From Rhodospirillales bacterium (GTDB taxonomy: Bacteria > Pseudomonadota > Alphaproteobacteria > Rhodospirillales > Thalassospiraceae), in the NCBI GenBank assembly GCA_019634165.1, contig JAHQVT010000006.1, positions 62,001 through 126,000 of the forward strand: a stretch of 64,000 nt of DNA. Direction: 5' to 3'. Shown in pieces: positions 61,447-64,000 of the stretch (positions are counted from its first letter, which is position 1; each line of letters begins with the position of its first letter). The notes under the pieces were generated by a model, which saw only the letters and a list, made by a program, of their open reading frames with translations, was not told the origin of the DNA and did no database searches. The position numbers and the translations under genes are program-made.

Positions 61447-63375
61447 TCAGGCGTTCGCCGGGCAGCTTGCCTTGTTCTTTTCAGGCGGCAGGTTAATTGC
61501 CGGATTACCATCAAAGAAGCCCATCGGCATCAGTTTGAAACCGGTGGTGACACAGGGCTGAACCGGGAAATCTTCCATGCGGACCTGATGATGCAGGCCA
61601 AAGACATGCCACATCACAAGATCGCTGTTGGCAAGCGGTCGGTCCTGTTTGACGATTTCAGACAGGGCATCTTTGCCATCGGAATGGTTCATGAAATCAC
61701 CGGCAGGGAAGCGTTCTTCGCTGTCATAGGCGGTGAACCAGACATGGTTCTGGATGAAGCTTGCCCGTTTGCCCGATGGATAATCCGGGTTGATGAACGG
61801 TGTGACGCAATGGGTGGCATCAAGCTTGTAGCCCACAGGGCGACCGGTTTTGCCAAGTTTGTTGGGATTGACGACTTTCCAATATCGCTGGGTCGGTGGG
61901 TTGGCCTTGCGCGCGGCGGCAAGTTCGGTTTCAAGCACGGTTTCGGTTTCATAAAAGGCATTGCCATACGGGTTGGCGGGGCCGGGTTCATCGGCAAAGG
62001 TGTTACATTCAACCGCACTGTTGGCATAGCCATCAATCGCCATGTCAAGCCTTGCGCACAAGATGTGCTGATGGATTTGACCAGCCACACCGGGCGATAC
62101 TTCAACCGCGTATTTGCCCGGTTCGCCCGGAAGGCAAGCAGCCGTATTGATGATGCCGGTTGCCTTGACTTCAAATTCGATCATGCCATCAAGGAACAGA
62201 TACCAATACAGGGCATATTCATAATTCCCGACCGTGCAGATGGTTGAAATAACAAGCTTTGCCCCGCGACGGGTTTCGGTGCGTTCGGTGCGAAAATCCA
62301 TGTGTTTCCACAAAAGACCGGAATCTTCTTCGTGGATGCAGATGGCGTTTTCAATCGTCCAAGGTTCACCGTTCATGGTGTTAAGCGTGACATCAAGATA
62401 TTTGATCACGCCAAGGCAGTCGCAGCCAAGGGTCAGTGAATTGGCCAGTTTGCCAATGCCATATTCGCCAATATCAAAGACGTTTTTACGGTAATGGCCG
62501 TTATCGGGACTGCCATAAGGCACCGTCATTTCGACAATGGATGCGCGGTGAATGATTGGCCGACCATTGAATTTAATGTCATGAAGGGTCAGGGATTCAC
62601 GGGCGTTAAAGCCAATCACCAGTTCCCAGTTGCGCCATTTGATTTTATTGCCATCAAGGGTGAAATTAACACCTTCGGGCTGAACCACATTGATCGGTTT
62701 GGCTTTGGGTTGGAATTCGTCTTCGGTGAAGAAATCGGCTTCGTAATTAACTTCGGCCTCAGGAATTGGGGCGCCACCATAATCATCAACCCGGATGACT
62801 TCCTTGGACAGAAGATCAACAACCGCGTTTAGGCCTTCGATCGGGTTGGCGTAGAAGTTGCTGTTTTCGCGTTTGCGCAGCCAGCAGAAAATATGAGCCA
62901 GATGGCGGCCTTCTTCGCCGGGTTTATCGAAATTACCGGCTGACCACGGATCAACGCACACCATCGACATATCGGTAATACCGCGTTTTTTACACGCAGC
63001 GATAAAGGTCGGGTCAGAACAGACGATGTCTTCGATTTCGACAAACTGTTCAAGTTGGATCATCGGGCGTTTGCCCGGCAGTTCTTTTGCTGAAATGATC
63101 TTTTCATCGTCAATACTGATCACGAGTTTGGTGACGCTGACCTTGGTGGCGTCAAATACATTGACCCGCGCTTTGCGCTTGATCGGGTCGCCGGGCGTAA
63201 AATCAGCCAATTCCGCCTTTTCCGGTTCCATCAGCTCGATGGTTTCAAAGCGGGTATTGTCACCATATGGCGGGTCTGCGCGGACGATGTCGGCGACCTT
63301 GGTGATTTCATCGGCGGTCAGGGGCTGAAGCGGGTGGGTGACTTCGGCCTTTTCACTGCTGCAACATTTATCCAT
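61447..63375 (-). CDS. Copper-containing primary-amine oxidase
   Basis: A 642-residue quinoenzyme that oxidises primary amines to aldehydes with release of ammonia and hydrogen peroxide. The TPQ-forming Tyr is in TVGNYEYALYWYLF. Copper ligands are the HQH in QIHQHILCARLDM and the His in WHVFGLHHQV. The catalytic Asp lies in FDIGEYGIG. Length and order match Arthrobacter-type cytoplasmic enzymes, and no signal peptide is visible. Divergent from an AraC-family gene, its likely activator; followed by the SafE-type gene. The preferred amine is unknown. Confidence 0.94.
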   Translation of the reverse strand: MDKCCSSEKAEVTHPLQPLTADEITKVADIVRADPPYGDNTRFETIELMEPEKAELADFTPGDPIKRKARVNVFDATKVSVTKLVISIDDEKIISAKELPGKRPMIQLEQFVEIEDIVCSDPTFIAACKKRGITDMSMVCVDPWSAGNFDKPGEEGRHLAHIFCWLRKRENSNFYANPIEGLNAVVDLLSKEVIRVDDYGGAPIPEAEVNYEADFFTEDEFQPKAKPINVVQPEGVNFTLDGNKIKWRNWELVIGFNARESLTLHDIKFNGRPIIHRASIVEMTVPYGSPDNGHYRKNVFDIGEYGIGKLANSLTLGCDCLGVIKYLDVTLNTMNGEPWTIENAICIHEEDSGLLWKHMDFRTERTETRRGAKLVISTICTVGNYEYALYWYLFLDGMIEFEVKATGIINTAACLPGEPGKYAVEVSPGVAGQIHQHILCARLDMAIDGYANSAVECNTFADEPGPANPYGNAFYETETVLETELAAARKANPPTQRYWKVVNPNKLGKTGRPVGYKLDATHCVTPFINPDYPSGKRASFIQNHVWFTAYDSEERFPAGDFMNHSDGKDALSEIVKQDRPLANSDLVMWHVFGLHHQVRMEDFPVQPCVTTGFKLMPMGFFDGNPAINLPPEKNKASCPANA

Positions 63376-63732
63376 TCTTTTTCTCCCTGTTATGGGTGGT
63401 AAACGCGCCTGCTCAACCGAATTGATCGGGCATGGCTGTTTAAATTCCGCGTTGGTGGCGCGCGGAGGGCTTTGAATGGACGTTGTTTCCTAGACTTCAG
63501 GCAATTGCCGAAAAACGCGTTTTGACCATCGGGGGATGTCGAATGTCGCGAGTTCCCTGATCGGCAGTTTTGTATTTTTCTATTTCCAGAACGCTACCGA
63601 AATGCCGACCGGCTGTATTTGACATTTGGTGCCAAAATGAACCGCAGCACTGGTGTTGCAGGGTGGATTGTCATTCAATTGGCACGTCAATTGAATGCAG
63701 GTCTTTAGGAAAAGCCATGGAATGGATAACCC
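63376..63732. other. Divergent control region of amine oxidase and AraC-type genes
   Basis: About 360 bp containing the inverted repeat at 63672-63697. No gene is seen. The long gap relative to the two divergent starts leaves room for activator sites upstream of the amine oxidase promoter. Confidence 0.55.
63672..63697. promoter_or_regulatory. Perfect 10-bp inverted repeat before the AraC-family gene
   Basis: CATTCAATTG and CAATTGAATG flank the 6-base spacer GCACGT, ending 35 bp before the regulator start codon. There is no T-run, so it is not a terminator. It is a strong candidate operator for control of the regulator or of the divergent amine oxidase gene. Confidence 0.65.
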
Positions 63733-64000
63733 ATGAAACGTGTTTCGGGTGCCATTGACCGTTCGGTTCTAAACAGCGTGATGGGGATGCTTGGGAAATC
63801 GGGCATTGATCACGTCGGGCTTTCTGCGCGCGCAGGGCTGGGTGGGGCTGGGCTTTTTATCTCGCCGCAATCAACACCCTTGATGATTTTTACCACCATG
63901 TTGGAACTGGCATCGGATGCGACCAATGATCCGGCATTGGGATTAATGCTTGGAGATACATGGGGTTACCGGGGGCTTGGTAAACATGCCGAGATGGTTT
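63733..64000 (+). CDS. AraC-family transcriptional regulator, N-terminal part
   Basis: The first ~89 residues of a regulator of the group with an arabinose_bd (AraC-like) N-terminal domain. Family text: HVGLSARAGLGGAG near residue 27 and LELASDATNDPALGLMLGDTWG near residue 57. The C-terminal helix-turn-helix is outside the window. It is divergent from the amine oxidase gene and is likely to activate it, as FeaR does for tynA in E. coli. Confidence 0.82.
   Translation, partial: MKRVSGAIDRSVLNSVMGMLGKSGIDHVGLSARAGLGGAGLFISPQSTPLMIFTTMLELASDATNDPALGLMLGDTWGYRGLGKHAEMV

Overview
The window is a gene-dense piece of a bacterial chromosome of moderate GC with no rRNA, tRNA, CRISPR array, insertion sequence or prophage that I can see. 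Several genes point to an alphaproteobacterium: a bacterial NDUFA12-type complex I accessory subunit next to an MlaD-family protein and a DUF2155 protein, a B12-dependent (class II) ribonucleotide reductase, ParE, and many LysR regulators and ABC transporters. A marine Rhodospirillales lineage such as Thalassospira fits, but that genus is an inference from gene style and not from a search.

Layout: 1-0.9 kb, a cut-off FAD-linked oxidase. 1.5-7.5 kb, an operon of a ureohydrolase with a NitT/TauT-type ABC importer, divergent from a LysR gene and followed by a second LysR gene. 7.6-12.4 kb, a membrane protein with a patatin-like lipase, a hexapeptide acetyltransferase, and a LysR/cupin divergent pair. 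12.4-13.2 kb, a scar made of two fused gene remnants. 13.2-20.5 kb, signalling: a periplasmic binding protein with a hybrid histidine kinase, then a cytochrome b561/PepSY pair divergent from a two-component system whose sensor carries an acidic stretch. 20.7-26.5 kb, a LacI-controlled ABC importer with a GpdQ-like phosphodiesterase. 26.6-28.4 kb, an AT-rich HEPN-like gene against a UbiH-family hydroxylase.

28.6-37 kb holds small metabolic and transport genes (SMR, epimerase, RidA, DMT, TetR, YjbQ, DODA-like dioxygenase, DUF3185, autotransporter, isochorismatase-like). 37-46 kb is mostly core: nrdJ, the NDUFA12 gene, an mlaD-type gene, DUF2155 and a YceI-cytochrome b-YceI operon. 46-57 kb: chemotaxis receptor, esterase, MATE pump, Lrp regulator, lipoprotein, GNAT/Rrf2, a DEAD-box helicase with a long disordered tail, and an isochorismatase/hydrolase pair. 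57-64 kb: parE, a YciA-like thioesterase, then a His-rich periplasmic protein, a SafE-type membrane protein and a copper amine oxidase, with a divergent AraC-type regulator cut by the window end.

The most notable signals beyond the genes are: a homologous upstream region shared by the DUF3185 and autotransporter genes, with two block spacings conserved to the base; a perfect 10-bp inverted repeat in front of the AraC gene; paired palindromes in front of the TetR gene; two copies of an NrdR-box-like motif behind nrdJ; the fused-remnant scar whose hydroxylase half matches the intact gene 15 kb away; and several enzyme-plus-transporter clusters whose substrates are unassigned. I found no complete new defence or mobile system; the HEPN-like gene and the membrane protein/patatin pair are the nearest candidates.
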